Shown in pieces: positions 1-8,118 of a DNA stretch of 28,419 nt (position 1 is the first letter of the stretch; each line of letters starts with the position of its first letter). The translations under genes and the position numbers were made by a program. Under the pieces are notes generated by a model that was not told the origin of the DNA, did not search any database, and worked only from the letters and a program-made list of their open reading frames with translations. The stretch comes from JADHUC01 sp964617665 (GTDB lineage Bacteria > Planctomycetota > Planctomycetia > Pirellulales > Pirellulaceae): the NCBI GenBank assembly GCA_964617665.1, contig CAZUAH010000138.1, positions 1-28,419 on the forward strand, read 5' to 3'.

Positions 1-236
1 GGGCTCCCGCCAGACAAGCTGGCAGGTGGCCAAGGCGAAGTCAAACAGTCGAACTTGACGGGATACCCGTAAACTCTACCAGACGCTGTGGGGCCAAGGA
101 AGCATCGGTGCGCGTCATATGAAGCGAGTTGCATACTTACGACTTCGTGGCGAAATCAGCGAGTCCAAGACAACGACTGAGCCCCCTCTGCCATCGTGGC
201 ACGATCCCAGCAGCGCACCTCCACGCTGCGGTCGCG
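1..236. other. Left-edge non-coding stretch
   Basis: I see no convincing gene, repeat or RNA here. A short plus-strand frame opens with ATG at 119 and runs about 50 codons into the 3' end of the minus-strand lyase gene, but it has no Shine-Dalgarno sequence and no recognisable motif. The stretch lies downstream of that minus-strand gene, so it may hold its transcript end, although no clear hairpin with a U-tract is visible. Confidence 0.4.
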
Positions 237-1346
237 TCACGGTCGGTCTCGTAGCAAGTCGCCGTGGGTGAAGGTCAGCACCGGGGCACTGTGGCGGGCC
301 GTCGTGGGCCGAGACTCGCGTAGCAGCACTGCGGCATCTTCATTTGGCCAACGGGCATGGAGGATCTCGAAGTAGCTGAAGTAGGTCACGCCACGCAGTT
401 GGTCCGCGTCGCCGTCCCAGTACGGGAACGATGCAGGATCGCGGGTCCAGCCTGCCAGCGGCTCGAACGCATGGCGAAGCGTGTGGCCCTCGGGAGAACG
501 CCAGTCGTAGAGGTCGCGGCCTGCAACACGTAGGATTTCGGCCGCGATTGTCTGCGGAAGCAGGGAGAAGTGTGAGTACCAGATGCCGCGCATGCCGCCG
601 CTGCGCCGGACTTCGTGGTGTAGGTGGCCGCGATTGTCTACCTGTCGATCCAGCAGTTCCTTCCACCGCTGCTCGCCACGCTCCAGCAGTTCGTCATCGT
701 CCAGATATCTGGCGCAGGCCAGCACCAGAACCAACCCCCAGTTGCCCCAGTTGTTATTCCGGGCCATCGTGTTCAGTGGCAACGCCTTCTCGCGGCAGAA
801 CCCCCGGAAGGCATCCTGGCGATCCGCTGAGAACCCCGTCCATGACGCGAGCAGATCCGCACCAAAGATCATCGCCGGGAAGTGGTAACTGAACGAGAGC
901 GTCGAGTCGTCTTTCCGGCTGGTCGAACGGACCGTGTTCACCCAGCCGTCGATCAAGCGGACAGCGGATCGGGCATAGCGTTCGTCTCCAGTCATCCGCC
1001 AGCACAGGGCCAGCTCGTAGACCGCGTTGGCATCGTCCTGCAAGCCCCGCTTCGCTTGTGAATGGCCCGTGGCGTCCCGGTAATAGCCGGGCACATACCA
1101 GTGTTCGGGCGCGTGGGGCTGACGGTCAAGCAGTCTCTCAGCACGGGCCTTGAGATCAAGCCATGCCGAATACGTCGGCTCGGTGCGTTGTTCGATACGC
1201 CCCTTCAGAGTATCCAGCCGCGTCTCGCTCAGGAAGATTTCTCGTGGTGCGCGATCTTGCGCAGTGGCCGAGTACGCGTCGATTTCGATTGTCAGCAGGA
1301 CAACCGACAGCAGGGTGAGAATCGTTGTCGCGTTGCGTTGTTTCAT
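237..1346 (-). CDS. Secreted alginate-lyase-family protein
   Basis: Predicted exported polysaccharide lyase of the alginate-lyase type with an (alpha/alpha) toroid fold, 369 residues. I chose the ATG at 1346 because it begins a typical signal peptide (MKQRN, then a hydrophobic stretch to about residue 20, with AxA-like cleavage near SATAQ at 26-30). A GTG 12 codons upstream would spoil it. Family-like segments are LQDDANAVYELAL (102-114), YHFPAMIFGADLL (154-166) and RNNNWGNWG (197-205), which resembles the RNNHxYW active-site segment of A1-III lyases, although the usual His is not conserved there. The substrate is therefore uncertain: alginate, another uronic-acid polymer, or none. It lies 123 bp downstream of the HAD gene on the same strand, possibly in one transcript. 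No polysaccharide-utilisation genes flank it. Confidence 0.75.
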   Translation of the reverse strand: MKQRNATTILTLLSVVLLTIEIDAYSATAQDRAPREIFLSETRLDTLKGRIEQRTEPTYSAWLDLKARAERLLDRQPHAPEHWYVPGYYRDATGHSQAKRGLQDDANAVYELALCWRMTGDERYARSAVRLIDGWVNTVRSTSRKDDSTLSFSYHFPAMIFGADLLASWTGFSADRQDAFRGFCREKALPLNTMARNNNWGNWGLVLVLACARYLDDDELLERGEQRWKELLDRQVDNRGHLHHEVRRSGGMRGIWYSHFSLLPQTIAAEILRVAGRDLYDWRSPEGHTLRHAFEPLAGWTRDPASFPYWDGDADQLRGVTYFSYFEILHARWPNEDAAVLLRESRPTTARHSAPVLTFTHGDLLRDRP

Positions 1347-1469
1347 TGACCAAACCCTGTTTCGATTGTCATTACAGAGCACAATGCCATCTTACCGTGG
1401 CACCCGTCCAGCGTCCTTTGTTTATGGCAAGAAGCAGTTTCCATGCCTGGACTCCTTGGGGAACGCGGC

Positions 1470-2105
1470 TCAATCCAGGACCGCGCGTGGTACATCTCGA
1501 ATGCACTGTAGCACCCGATCGGCCCCGCCGAAATCGCCGTCCTGAGTCCAGTGATTGAGCACCACTAGACAACGAAGGCCGGCTGCGGTCGCGGCTGCCA
1601 AGCCTCGCTCCGAGTCTTCGACCACGATACAGTCTTCTGGCCGCAGGTTGTGCCGGACGAGCGCCGTCAGGTACGGTTCCGGGTTTGGCTTGCTCTCTTT
1701 GTAGTCTTCACGAGTCAACGCGAAGTCGAGATACTGGCGCAGCCCCGTGCTGGCATGGGCGGCCTCGAAATGCACTCTCCGAGCACTGGTCACCACGCCC
1801 ATCCGTACTCGACCGTACAGCGACCGCAGCACTTCCTCCGCTCCGTCGACGGCCCACGACTGCGATCCCAGCAACTCGGCATGCCTCCGGTCCCGCTCGG
1901 TCCGCAGTCGTGTGATCTCGTCATCAGTGATGCCATGCTCGGCGGCCAGAACGAAACAGCTTTCGCCCCGGCGCAGGGAGACTTCCTTGAACTGGTCCGC
2001 GGTGAGAGGAACGTCCACCGACCGTAGGACTTCCTGCGTGGCGCGCAAGTACAGTCCCTCCGTGTCTACCAGCACGCCATCGTTGTCCCAGAGGATTGTC
2101 AACAT
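1470..2105 (-). CDS. HAD-superfamily phosphatase (beta-phosphoglucomutase-like)
   Basis: A cytoplasmic hydrolase or phosphomutase of 211 residues, the usual size for HAD subfamily IA. All four HAD motifs are visible. Motif I is WDNDGVLVDTE, with nucleophile Asp7 and acid/base Asp9. Motif II is VVTSARR (Thr106/Ser107). Motif III is the Lys139 of SKPNPEPY. Motif IV is VVEDSERG (Glu163, Asp164). The alpha-helical cap sits between motifs I and II. The order and spacing match the beta-phosphoglucomutase / phosphoglycolate-phosphatase-like group; the substrate cannot be read from sequence. The ATG at 2105 follows an AGGA element at good spacing. It lies between the unknown-function gene upstream and the lyase gene downstream, all on the minus strand. 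Confidence 0.9.
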   Translation of the reverse strand: MLTILWDNDGVLVDTEGLYLRATQEVLRSVDVPLTADQFKEVSLRRGESCFVLAAEHGITDDEITRLRTERDRRHAELLGSQSWAVDGAEEVLRSLYGRVRMGVVTSARRVHFEAAHASTGLRQYLDFALTREDYKESKPNPEPYLTALVRHNLRPEDCIVVEDSERGLAAATAAGLRCLVVLNHWTQDGDFGGADRVLQCIRDVPRAVLD

Positions 2106-2161
2106 AATTCCTGTTTCATGTGCGGCACCGTATCAGGGATGTGCGATCCCAGTCAAGCATA

Positions 2162-2199
2162 CGAAAACACCCCAGCCGCCGGTACCAGGCGGTGGGGTG
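2162..2199 (-). terminator. Rho-independent terminator of the 2225-3037 gene
   Basis: Read on the minus strand, a GC-rich stem pairs CACCCC-A-CCGCC with GGCGGC-T-GGGGTG (one small asymmetry) around a 7-nt loop, and is followed directly by TTTTCG. It begins 26 bp past the stop of the minus-strand gene at 2225, the expected place for an intrinsic terminator, and would separate that gene from the HAD gene. Confidence 0.75.
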
Positions 2200-2224
2200 C
2201 TGTCATTATCAGACTTTGCCAACT

Positions 2225-3037
2225 TCAATCCAGAAATGCAACCGTACTGGACTGACTCTCGGTATTCATGGCGACCCGGTGCCAGCCGTCCAGGCGAATG
2301 GTGGCGTGGTCGGGGTGGCTGATCTTGCCCCGTACATAGGCCACCGGGTTGCGCCGCATGATCCGCCAGTTCCACTTGGCGGTGTCCGGGTTGGTCTTCA
2401 GCAACTTCCGGTACTGATCTACCGTCAGGCCGTTCGGGCGCTGACGGCAGACATAAACGGTGGTCCCGCCGTCCCGGTACAGTTCCTCACACATGTGGGG
2501 CTTGCCACGCCCGCGACGGATCGGTTCGTTGGTCAGGATCAGCTTCTCGTTGACCTGAACGTCCGGGGCCGGGATGAAGAACCACTCGCCCTGGCGGACG
2601 AACACGTCAGTCTTACGCCGCTGCCGCTTAGCCCGCTTGCCTCGTTTTCCCTGCTCTCGGCTCCGCACGCCATCGGGCTTCAACGCTTCCTTGGCCGTCA
2701 CCACGCTGCTGACGGGGACACGGTCCGACACGCCGGCAACGAACCAGTGACGCTCATCGTGTCCGCAGAGGAGTTTCTCCTTGGTGTCGGGCAGGCCGGC
2801 GCGATCGGCGGGATGACGAACCATCAATAGTAGATGGCGGTCCCTGGGCTGCACGTCCAGCACCTGCACGTCAGCCTCACTGTCCGCCTGGATGTCGAAG
2901 AACTCGCCATGACGGTCGTGGCGGACGTCGATCACCACGCGGCCCGGATCAGGCTGCCAGCGGTTGCGAGCCAACGGCCGAATCTTGGCCCTGGCTCCCA
3001 GCTTCTCGAACTTGGTTTTGAGTAGGTTTGTATCCAT
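2225..3037 (-). CDS. Conserved protein of unknown function (planctomycete type)
   Basis: A soluble-looking protein of 270 residues with no signal peptide or membrane segment. I set the start at the ATG at 3037 (MDTNLLKTKFEK), because the open frame upstream is low-quality translation antisense to the next gene. Visible features are a basic, charged middle (REQGKRGKRAKRQRRK, about residues 129-144), then a Trp/Pro-rich part with GEWFFIPAPD, NEPIRRGRGKPHMCEELYR, VYVCRQRPNGLT, NWRIMRRNPVAYVRG, HPDHATIRL and a C-terminal WHRVAMNTE. I associate this C-terminal pattern with recurring uncharacterised planctomycete proteins, from memory only. The conserved Cys and His residues (PHMCE, YVCRQ, HPDH) could bind metal, but that is speculative. 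It is divergent from the ARPP-1-like gene and has its own terminator. Confidence 0.75.
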   Translation of the reverse strand: MDTNLLKTKFEKLGARAKIRPLARNRWQPDPGRVVIDVRHDRHGEFFDIQADSEADVQVLDVQPRDRHLLLMVRHPADRAGLPDTKEKLLCGHDERHWFVAGVSDRVPVSSVVTAKEALKPDGVRSREQGKRGKRAKRQRRKTDVFVRQGEWFFIPAPDVQVNEKLILTNEPIRRGRGKPHMCEELYRDGGTTVYVCRQRPNGLTVDQYRKLLKTNPDTAKWNWRIMRRNPVAYVRGKISHPDHATIRLDGWHRVAMNTESQSSTVAFLD

Positions 3038-3064
3038 GTCTTTTGGGACACGGATATGGGTGGG

Positions 3065-3124
3065 GAGGTTCGGTGCTGCTTGCCGGTATTGGGCCAACGG
3101 CAAACAATTCACCAGGCGAACCTC
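3065..3124. repeat. Nested inverted repeat in divergent intergenic region
   Basis: Outer arms GAGGTTCG (3065-3072) and CGAACCTC (3117-3124) enclose inner arms TTGCCG (3080-3085) and CGGCAA (3098-3103). These in turn enclose TTGG-G-CCAA (3089-3097). It occupies the 142-bp gap between divergent genes starting at 3037 and 3180. It could be a structured leader for either transcript or a dyad operator; the sequence does not decide. Confidence 0.55.
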
Positions 3125-3179
3125 TGGATATCGTCTGGTGTCCTTTGTGGGTTCCCGTCTATCTTGAAAGGAGGCTGCC

Positions 3180-4088
3180 ATGACCGTCGCTATTCCAAAA
3201 CTTCGTGTTGGTGATCCCCTCCGACATGAAGCCTTATCTGTGTTTCCGCTTTTCACCGACACGAACGGCGGCGTGGAGTACCGCCTTTCGCCGGAAGCCT
3301 TGGCCGATGAATCGGTTGTTGTGGAGGAAATAAATGAGGGCGGGTCCGTGCCTGACCTGTCGGTCGAAAACAGGGGCGACACCCGTGTTCTTTTCCTCGA
3401 AGGCGAGGAGCTTGTTGGGGCCAAGCAGAATCGGATCTTGAATTTGAGCGTCCTGATAGCAGCGCGCACCAAGACCAAGATCCCGGTAAGTTGCGTCGAA
3501 CAAGGCCGATGGCGTTACAAGTCCCGTAGGTTTGGATCGAGCGGCTCGCATTCTCCTTCGAAACTCCGTTATGCAATGAAGCGGTCAGTCACCGACTCGA
3601 CCAGAAAGAAACGTGGCCATCGCTCTGATCAAGGTGAGATTTGGAATCAGGTCGCTTGCCTGCACGCATGCCATGATGTCTCTTCTGGTACGGCGGCAAT
3701 GTCCGATGCTTTCGACACGTACCACGAGCGGATAGCCGAGTACCGGGAGCGGCTCAAGTATGTCGAAGGTGCAACCGGTATGGCCGTGGCTGTGGGTGAT
3801 CGAATGGTTTCCATCGACGTTTTCGACAAACCTGTGACGTGCCAGAAAGTCTGGGACCGCCTGCTCTCTGGCGTGGTCTTTGATGCCTTGGAAGCCGGGA
3901 AGACCGACGAGCATGTTACTGATGATGATGTCGAACGATTCATGGAAAGCGCTCGTGATTTTTCCTGGGAGCAGACCCAGGCGATCGGTGAAGGCGAGGA
4001 GTATCGGGCATCATCCGATAGTGGCGATCATGCCTCGGCGTTGGTGTTCGATGGAGCCCTGGTTCATGGGAGTGTGATGACCGTGTAG
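3180..4088 (+). CDS. ARPP-1-like family protein
   Basis: A cytoplasmic protein of 302 residues without signal peptide or membrane segments. It carries the block I recognise for the ARPP-1 / DUF6569 family: FLEGEELVGAKQNRILN (72-88) followed by IPVSCVEQGRW (101-111), then a helical middle and a C-terminal part with VWDRLLSGVVFDALE. The start at 3180 is well supported by GAAAGGAGG (3166-3174), one of the strongest ribosome-binding sites in the window. As I recall, the family name means a protein associated with ADP-ribosylglycohydrolase and rhodanese-phosphatase genes, from comparative genomics of bacterial conflict systems. Its biochemical role is unknown, and no such partner is visible here. 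A perfect hairpin follows the gene. Confidence 0.75.
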   Translation: MTVAIPKLRVGDPLRHEALSVFPLFTDTNGGVEYRLSPEALADESVVVEEINEGGSVPDLSVENRGDTRVLFLEGEELVGAKQNRILNLSVLIAARTKTKIPVSCVEQGRWRYKSRRFGSSGSHSPSKLRYAMKRSVTDSTRKKRGHRSDQGEIWNQVACLHACHDVSSGTAAMSDAFDTYHERIAEYRERLKYVEGATGMAVAVGDRMVSIDVFDKPVTCQKVWDRLLSGVVFDALEAGKTDEHVTDDDVERFMESARDFSWEQTQAIGEGEEYRASSDSGDHASALVFDGALVHGSVMTV

Positions 4089-4108
4089 GCGTGCCATTGA
4101 CTCTAACA

Positions 4109-4137
4109 GGGCACGTGGCAACCGTTGCCACGTGCCC
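4109..4137 (+). terminator. Perfect hairpin, probable terminator after the ARPP-1-like gene
   Basis: GGGCACGTGGCAA and TTGCCACGTGCCC form a perfect 13-bp inverted repeat around CCG, 20 bp after the stop at 4088. A TTTT run begins 6 nt past the stem (4144-4147), so it is not a textbook terminator. The gene at 4313-5857 converges on it from the right, so it may stop transcription from both sides. Confidence 0.6.
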
Positions 4138-4312
4138 AGTAGATTTTGCAGGTGTGAGCAGGATGGTGAGTCGGCGGCGTCAGGTCTCCAATCGCGTCGT
4201 GCGAGCCGTGACAAGACAATGCGCGAATCGCGTACGTGCCATTCCCACGAGCGGGGCGAGTACGCAGGCTCGAATATGCCCCAACGAAACACTCTTGAGA
4301 CCAAAGTCTGGC

Positions 4313-5857
4313 TCAATCAACCGCTTCGACCTTACCGTCTGGATGGACCCAGAAGTTGCACCCCCGTGGTCCAAAAGAGAGATTCACTGGTCGGCCAAAT
4401 ATCTTCACCGTCTTGGTGACGACCGAGCCTTCGTCGAACGAGACGGTTCTGACCATCGCCTTGTCGTCGGCGATCATCCCCGACCACGTTGCGGTTTGCG
4501 GCCCAAGTTCACTTCGCTGCCCCGGTACGTCGAATGTCATGGGTTCGGCTCGACGCAAGAAGGAGTTGAATTGGAGCATCTCGCCAAAGCCCTCCTGCAC
4601 GCCCTTCACGTCGTAGACGAATTGGCCCATGGCTTCATATTCGGGATAGGGGTAGTCTGCGGGAAACTCATCGGGCGTGTCCATCCAAATGGCGAACGTC
4701 TCGGCTCCACGGAGCATCATGTGGCAGGCCACCTCGCTCATGACCCAGGGTTCCGGGAGTTTGCGACCACGCATGACGAAATCGAGATACCGGCCACCAA
4801 GCCAAACATGCACCCACGGAATCAGCAGTTCATCTTCTCGCAACACCGAGGCGGCTGGCGAAAATCCTTCCAAGCAGCAATAGAAGGCGTTCCAATTCAT
4901 CTTATCCTGATCTCGGCCAGCACCGCCCCAGCCTGCGTTCATGTAGACCCGTGGCATAGCCACGTTCATCCCGCTTCCCTCGTACCCATAGGCTGGCCAA
5001 CGCCCTTCTGGTCTCGGCACTCGGTTGATCGGCCAAGCGTAGTAGTTGCCGACGTGAAGGTCCGGGAAGATCTCTCGGGCTGGGGCGCTTAACATGTTGC
5101 GGATGGCCAAGGCCCGTGATTGGTCAACGACCTTGGCATAACCATCGAGTGTAGACAGGACCTCGTCCGTGAATGAATCAACGCACTGTGGGCACCTCCG
5201 TGCCATCGCTGCCTGTTCTCGAACAGCCTCTTCCTGGTCGCCGGTGTTCCGCAAGTATGCGCCGGACTCGAAGTCCACGAGCAGCACTGAGACGTCGATC
5301 CCATGATCCTTAAGAAGCGTCAGTACATCGGACGTTTGGGTTGCGCCTCTTTCTAAGATACGGCTATCCCGCAATGCAGACGCACATGGATACTCCTCGC
5401 TCGCCTCGGCTGGCGGCTGGTGCGGGGCCTTGTACCGTCCTCGTCTGTCGGGCACGAAGTGAACCTGAATCCATCCCTGGGGCAAGATGCACACGGGAAA
5501 GCCACGCTCTTGTCGATACTTCAAAACCGGGATGTAGTCCTCTGCTCTCGATGCCGAGGCAACGGGATTGCACAAAGTTGAGATTCCCCGATCCATAAGA
5601 AGCTGCTGCACGTCCGCGACTCGTCCGTCTTCTAGCCCTGTTGGGAAATCCCGGCTCTGCCATGTGAGAATCGGTAGCCGGTCGGATAACGGGTAGGGCA
5701 AAGGTTTGATGTGCTGACGGACCTTCTCAAGCACAGGGATCTCGTTTGGTTTGCCCGGCGCAAGCTGGCCGACGCCTGAAACAAGGAGCAACATCAGAAG
5801 GGTCGTCATCGCAATCGTTAGCTCCGTGCGAGGGTTAGTCGCCGGCAATCGAGGCAC
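4313..5857 (-). CDS. Secreted protein, possible TIM-barrel glycosidase
   Basis: A 514-residue protein I cannot assign to a named family. It starts at GTG 5857. With that start, Arg3 and Arg10 precede a hydrophobic segment at about 15-30 (MTTLLMLLLVSGVGQL), giving an export signal. Neither this GTG nor the ATG at 5809 has a strong Shine-Dalgarno sequence, so the start is uncertain. Strand-end-like segments (ILTWQSRDFP at 63-72, VCILPQGWIQVHF at 122-134, VLLVDFESGAYL at 191-202, DLHVGNYYAWP at 266-276, WVHVWLGG) look like a (beta/alpha)8 barrel, with acidic residues (Asp195, Glu197) where a glycosidase would carry them. The C-terminal 60 residues look like a small beta domain. Function is inference. 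It converges on the ARPP-1-like gene and is divergent from the PhzF-like gene. Confidence 0.65.
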   Translation of the reverse strand: MPRLPATNPRTELTIAMTTLLMLLLVSGVGQLAPGKPNEIPVLEKVRQHIKPLPYPLSDRLPILTWQSRDFPTGLEDGRVADVQQLLMDRGISTLCNPVASASRAEDYIPVLKYRQERGFPVCILPQGWIQVHFVPDRRGRYKAPHQPPAEASEEYPCASALRDSRILERGATQTSDVLTLLKDHGIDVSVLLVDFESGAYLRNTGDQEEAVREQAAMARRCPQCVDSFTDEVLSTLDGYAKVVDQSRALAIRNMLSAPAREIFPDLHVGNYYAWPINRVPRPEGRWPAYGYEGSGMNVAMPRVYMNAGWGGAGRDQDKMNWNAFYCCLEGFSPAASVLREDELLIPWVHVWLGGRYLDFVMRGRKLPEPWVMSEVACHMMLRGAETFAIWMDTPDEFPADYPYPEYEAMGQFVYDVKGVQEGFGEMLQFNSFLRRAEPMTFDVPGQRSELGPQTATWSGMIADDKAMVRTVSFDEGSVVTKTVKIFGRPVNLSFGPRGCNFWVHPDGKVEAVD

Positions 5858-5960
5858 GAACCAGGATGCCGCCAGCAGTGTCGAGATTGTATCCGGGCGT
5901 GCCTCAAACCGTTAGTATGGTAGATATGGCGGCTGGCTAAACCCTCAACGAGGAATTGAA

Positions 5961-6749
5961 ATGGAAATCCCGCTTTTCCAAGTGGATGCGTTCACAGATC
6001 GCCCGTTTGCGGGAAATCCCGCCGCTGTCTGCCTTCTTCCCGATGACCGGGACGACCAATGGATGCAGGCCGTGGCTGCAGAGATGAATCTGTCGGAAAC
6101 GGCATTCCTAATTGAACAGGACGACGGATTCCGGCTTCGCTGGTTCACTCCCGCCATCGAAGTCGACTTGTGTGGCCATGCGACGTTGGCGTCGGCTCAC
6201 GTTCTCTGGACCGAGGGGGTTGTTAACGAGGGGCAGCCGATCCGCTTTCACACGAAGAGCGGTGTCCTTACGGCGTCGAGGCAAGGCAACTTCATCGAAC
6301 TCGATTTCCCTGCGACACCGGCACAGGAAGCAGAACCACCAGCGGGACTTCTCGATGCCCTCGGCGTCCTTCCCACCTTCGTTGGGAAATCAAAGCTCGA
6401 CAGGTTTCTCGTCGTCGAGTCCGAGCAGGCTGTTCGTTCGCTAGAACCCGACTTTGCTCAACTACGGCAAATCTCGATGCGGGGCGTCATTGTGACGAGC
6501 ACGTCCGACGATCCGCACTTCGATTTCATTTCCCGCTACTTCGCACCCGGCGCTGGTATCGACGAAGACCCAGTGACCGGATCGGCCCATTGTTGTCTAG
6601 GGCCGTATTGGAGCGAGCAACTCGGCAAGACCGAGATGACGGCGTTTCAAGCCTCGGCCCGAGGGGGCTTAGTGCGAGTCCGAATGAAGGAGGATAGAAC
6701 CATGCTCGGCGGGCAGGCCGTCACGGTGATGAAGGGGAAACTCTTATGA
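5961..6749 (+). CDS. PhzF-family isomerase/epimerase
   Basis: Cytoplasmic protein of 262 residues with the two-domain diaminopimelate-epimerase-like fold of the PhzF family. Visible signatures are the N-terminal VDAFTDRPFAGNPAAV, NLSETAFL with the catalytic-type Glu46, the CGHATLASAHVL block (71-82) and the second-domain DEDPVTGSAHCCL (201-213). No other phenazine genes are present, so this is a generic family member, not evidence for phenazine synthesis; its substrate is unknown. The ATG follows GAGGA (5950-5954). It is divergent from the secreted protein gene, and the flavin-reductase-like gene follows on the same strand after 114 bp. Confidence 0.92.
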   Translation: MEIPLFQVDAFTDRPFAGNPAAVCLLPDDRDDQWMQAVAAEMNLSETAFLIEQDDGFRLRWFTPAIEVDLCGHATLASAHVLWTEGVVNEGQPIRFHTKSGVLTASRQGNFIELDFPATPAQEAEPPAGLLDALGVLPTFVGKSKLDRFLVVESEQAVRSLEPDFAQLRQISMRGVIVTSTSDDPHFDFISRYFAPGAGIDEDPVTGSAHCCLGPYWSEQLGKTEMTAFQASARGGLVRVRMKEDRTMLGGQAVTVMKGKLL

Positions 6750-6863
6750 TCGCACCGATAACGGAAAGGATATGTCTCTTAGCTTGGGTTTGCGACGACG
6801 GGATACGATTCTAGCCGCTCGTCGTTGATCCTTGCCTGGTCCTGTTTACATGAGGAGGGAATT

Positions 6864-7433
6864 GTGAGGAAGTCGCTTGGCACCGACACGTTTGTATATC
6901 CCACGCCGGTTTGGCTCGTGGGCACCTTCGACGAGACTGGCAAGCCCAACGCCATGACGGCCGCATGGGGTGGTGTTTGTTGCTCCGATCCGCCATGTGT
7001 TGCCGTTTCGCTCCGCAAGGCACGCCACAGCTACGCTGGGATCGTTAGGCACAATGCCTTCACCGTAAGCATTCCGTCCGAAGAACACGTCAAGGAAGCT
7101 GACTACTTCGGCATCGCGTCCGGTGCGAAGGTAGACAAGTTTGCGGCGACCGGCCTGACGGCAGTCAGGAGCGATTTGGTCGATGCGCCCTACGTGGGCG
7201 AATTTCCCTTAGTCGTGGAGTGCAGGCTGCTGCACACGTTCGATTTGGGAGCGCATACGCAGTTCGTCGGTGAGATTCTGGATGTCAAGGCTGACGAAGC
7301 CGTGCTGGGCGAAGACGGATTTCCCGAAATGGAAAAGATGAGACCCATGTCGTTCGCACCGGGAGCGAACACGTACTATGGAGTTGGTGGACTAATCGGG
7401 AAAGCATTCTCGATTGGAAGGGACCTGCTGTAG
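6864..7433 (+). CDS. Flavin reductase-like FMN-binding protein
   Basis: A 189-residue protein of the FMN-binding split-barrel flavin-reductase family, expected to bind flavin mononucleotide and act as an NAD(P)H-dependent flavin reductase or as the reductase part of an oxygenase. Family features are the N-terminal YPTPVWLVGT, the PNAMTAAWGG segment and the PPCVAVSLRKARHSY segment, the latter two common in flavin-binding members, then FTVSIPSEEHV. I place the start at GTG 6864, directly after the strong GAGGAGGG (6852-6859). A TTG further upstream in frame would put that ribosome-binding site inside the gene. It may be co-transcribed with the PhzF-like gene upstream, although the 114-bp gap allows its own promoter. 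Confidence 0.88.
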   Translation: MRKSLGTDTFVYPTPVWLVGTFDETGKPNAMTAAWGGVCCSDPPCVAVSLRKARHSYAGIVRHNAFTVSIPSEEHVKEADYFGIASGAKVDKFAATGLTAVRSDLVDAPYVGEFPLVVECRLLHTFDLGAHTQFVGEILDVKADEAVLGEDGFPEMEKMRPMSFAPGANTYYGVGGLIGKAFSIGRDLL

Positions 7434-7611
7434 AAGCCGATATTCAGCCGTATGTATCGCGGCAGTGCCGATAGCAGGCCTTGCGGAGCCGAAGATCCCA
7501 CTTCGTGAACCGGATCGGAATCGATCCTGCTTCTTGTTCACAACTTCCAACCTTTATGTCTCCCGACCAGCGTCCCGCGGAGCTTTTCGGCCCAGGGCAT
7601 CCGTGATTCCA

Positions 7612-7639
7612 TTGACTTGACGAATTCTTTCGTTATTAT
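7612..7639 (+). promoter_or_regulatory. Promoter of repressor/protease operon 1
   Basis: A -35 TTGACT (7612-7617), 16-bp spacer and -10 TATTAT (7634-7639) lie 90 bp upstream of the repressor start. The spacer is almost filled by the dyad ACGAA-N4-TTCGT (7620-7633), which ends right against the -10. The same layout recurs at the other two operons, which is the main support. A bound repressor would block RNA polymerase, giving autoregulation. Confidence 0.75.
7618..7635. promoter_or_regulatory. BlaI-type operator 1a (in promoter spacer)
   Basis: Dyad TGACGAA-TTCT-TTCGTTA: core arms ACGAA/TTCGT separated by four bases. It lies between -35 and -10. The 14-bp core matches the sites at operon 2. 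Confidence 0.7.
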
Positions 7640-7649
7640 GAAAACGATC

Positions 7650-7667
7650 TGACGAAGTAATTCGTCA
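7650..7667. promoter_or_regulatory. BlaI-type operator 1b (downstream of -10)
   Basis: Perfect 7-bp arms TGACGAA and TTCGTCA around GTAA, 32 bp (about three helical turns) downstream of operator 1a, so two repressor dimers could bind the same face. It sits at the expected transcription start region and is the best dyad of the set. Confidence 0.75.
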
Positions 7668-7728
7668 TTTGCATAGGTGGTTTTGTCAATGAAGCGGCTG
7701 TCACACTGGTAGGCGGAGGTGCCCTGTT

Positions 7729-8118
7729 ATGCCCCGACCCCGTTCAACGCAGCCCACCGACGTGGAACTGCAGATTCTAGACGTACTTTGGCATCGCGGG
7801 CCAAGTACCGTTCGACAAGTCCACAATGCTCTGATCCCGCAACGTGACCGTGGATACTCGACCACCCTGAAGATGCTTCAAGTCATGCGCGAGAAAGGAC
7901 TGGTAGATCGCGATGATTCGGTGCGACCGCAGTTGTATCAGGCTGCCGAAACCAGAGACCAGACGCAACTGAATATGGTCGACGAACTCATGCAAAAGGC
8001 ATTCGGTGGCTCGGCGAAGAAGTTGGTTATGCGGATGCTTTCGGCCAATCGTCTGTCGGCCGAGGAGCTTTCGGAAATGCAGCGATTGATCGACAAAGCT
8101 AAAGGAGCCGAACAATGA
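7729..8118 (+). CDS. BlaI/MecI/CopY-family repressor 1
   Basis: A 129-residue transcriptional repressor with an N-terminal winged helix-turn-helix and a helical C-terminal dimerisation part. Key segments are TDVELQILDVLW (helix 1), TVRQVHNAL (helix 2), GYSTTLKMLQVMREKGLV (recognition helix, Leu47), the wing RPQLYQAAE, and AFGGSAKKLVMRMLSA (about 91-106) at the start of the C-terminal half. In this family a dimer binds a dyad in its own promoter and is inactivated by proteolysis when the partner protease is triggered. GGAGGT (7715-7720) precedes the ATG. The stop overlaps the start of the M56 gene (ATGA), so the two are translationally coupled. It is about 59% identical to repressor 3 by ungapped hand count (76 of 129). 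Confidence 0.93.
   Translation: MPRPRSTQPTDVELQILDVLWHRGPSTVRQVHNALIPQRDRGYSTTLKMLQVMREKGLVDRDDSVRPQLYQAAETRDQTQLNMVDELMQKAFGGSAKKLVMRMLSANRLSAEELSEMQRLIDKAKGAEQ

Noticed and set aside
2120..2830. Plus-strand open frame of about 236 codons
   Set aside because: Antisense to the conserved minus-strand protein, which has a terminator and coherent conserved segments.
3038..3478. Upstream extension of the minus-strand gene at 2225-3037
   Set aside because: The extra residues are low-complexity Ser/Thr/Arg-rich and antisense to the ARPP-1-like gene; the ATG at 3037 begins coherent sequence.
4091..5092. Plus-strand open frame of about 330 codons after the ARPP-1-like gene
   Set aside because: It runs through the terminator hairpin and antisense to the secreted protein gene; its translation resembles no protein.
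5961..6749. Phenazine biosynthesis
   Set aside because: Only a PhzF-family protein is present; PhzF homologues are widespread in organisms that make no phenazines.
7512..7527. Small hairpin GGATCG-GAAT-CGATCC after the flavin-reductase-like gene
   Set aside because: Only 6 bp of stem and no proper U-tract; too weak to call a terminator.
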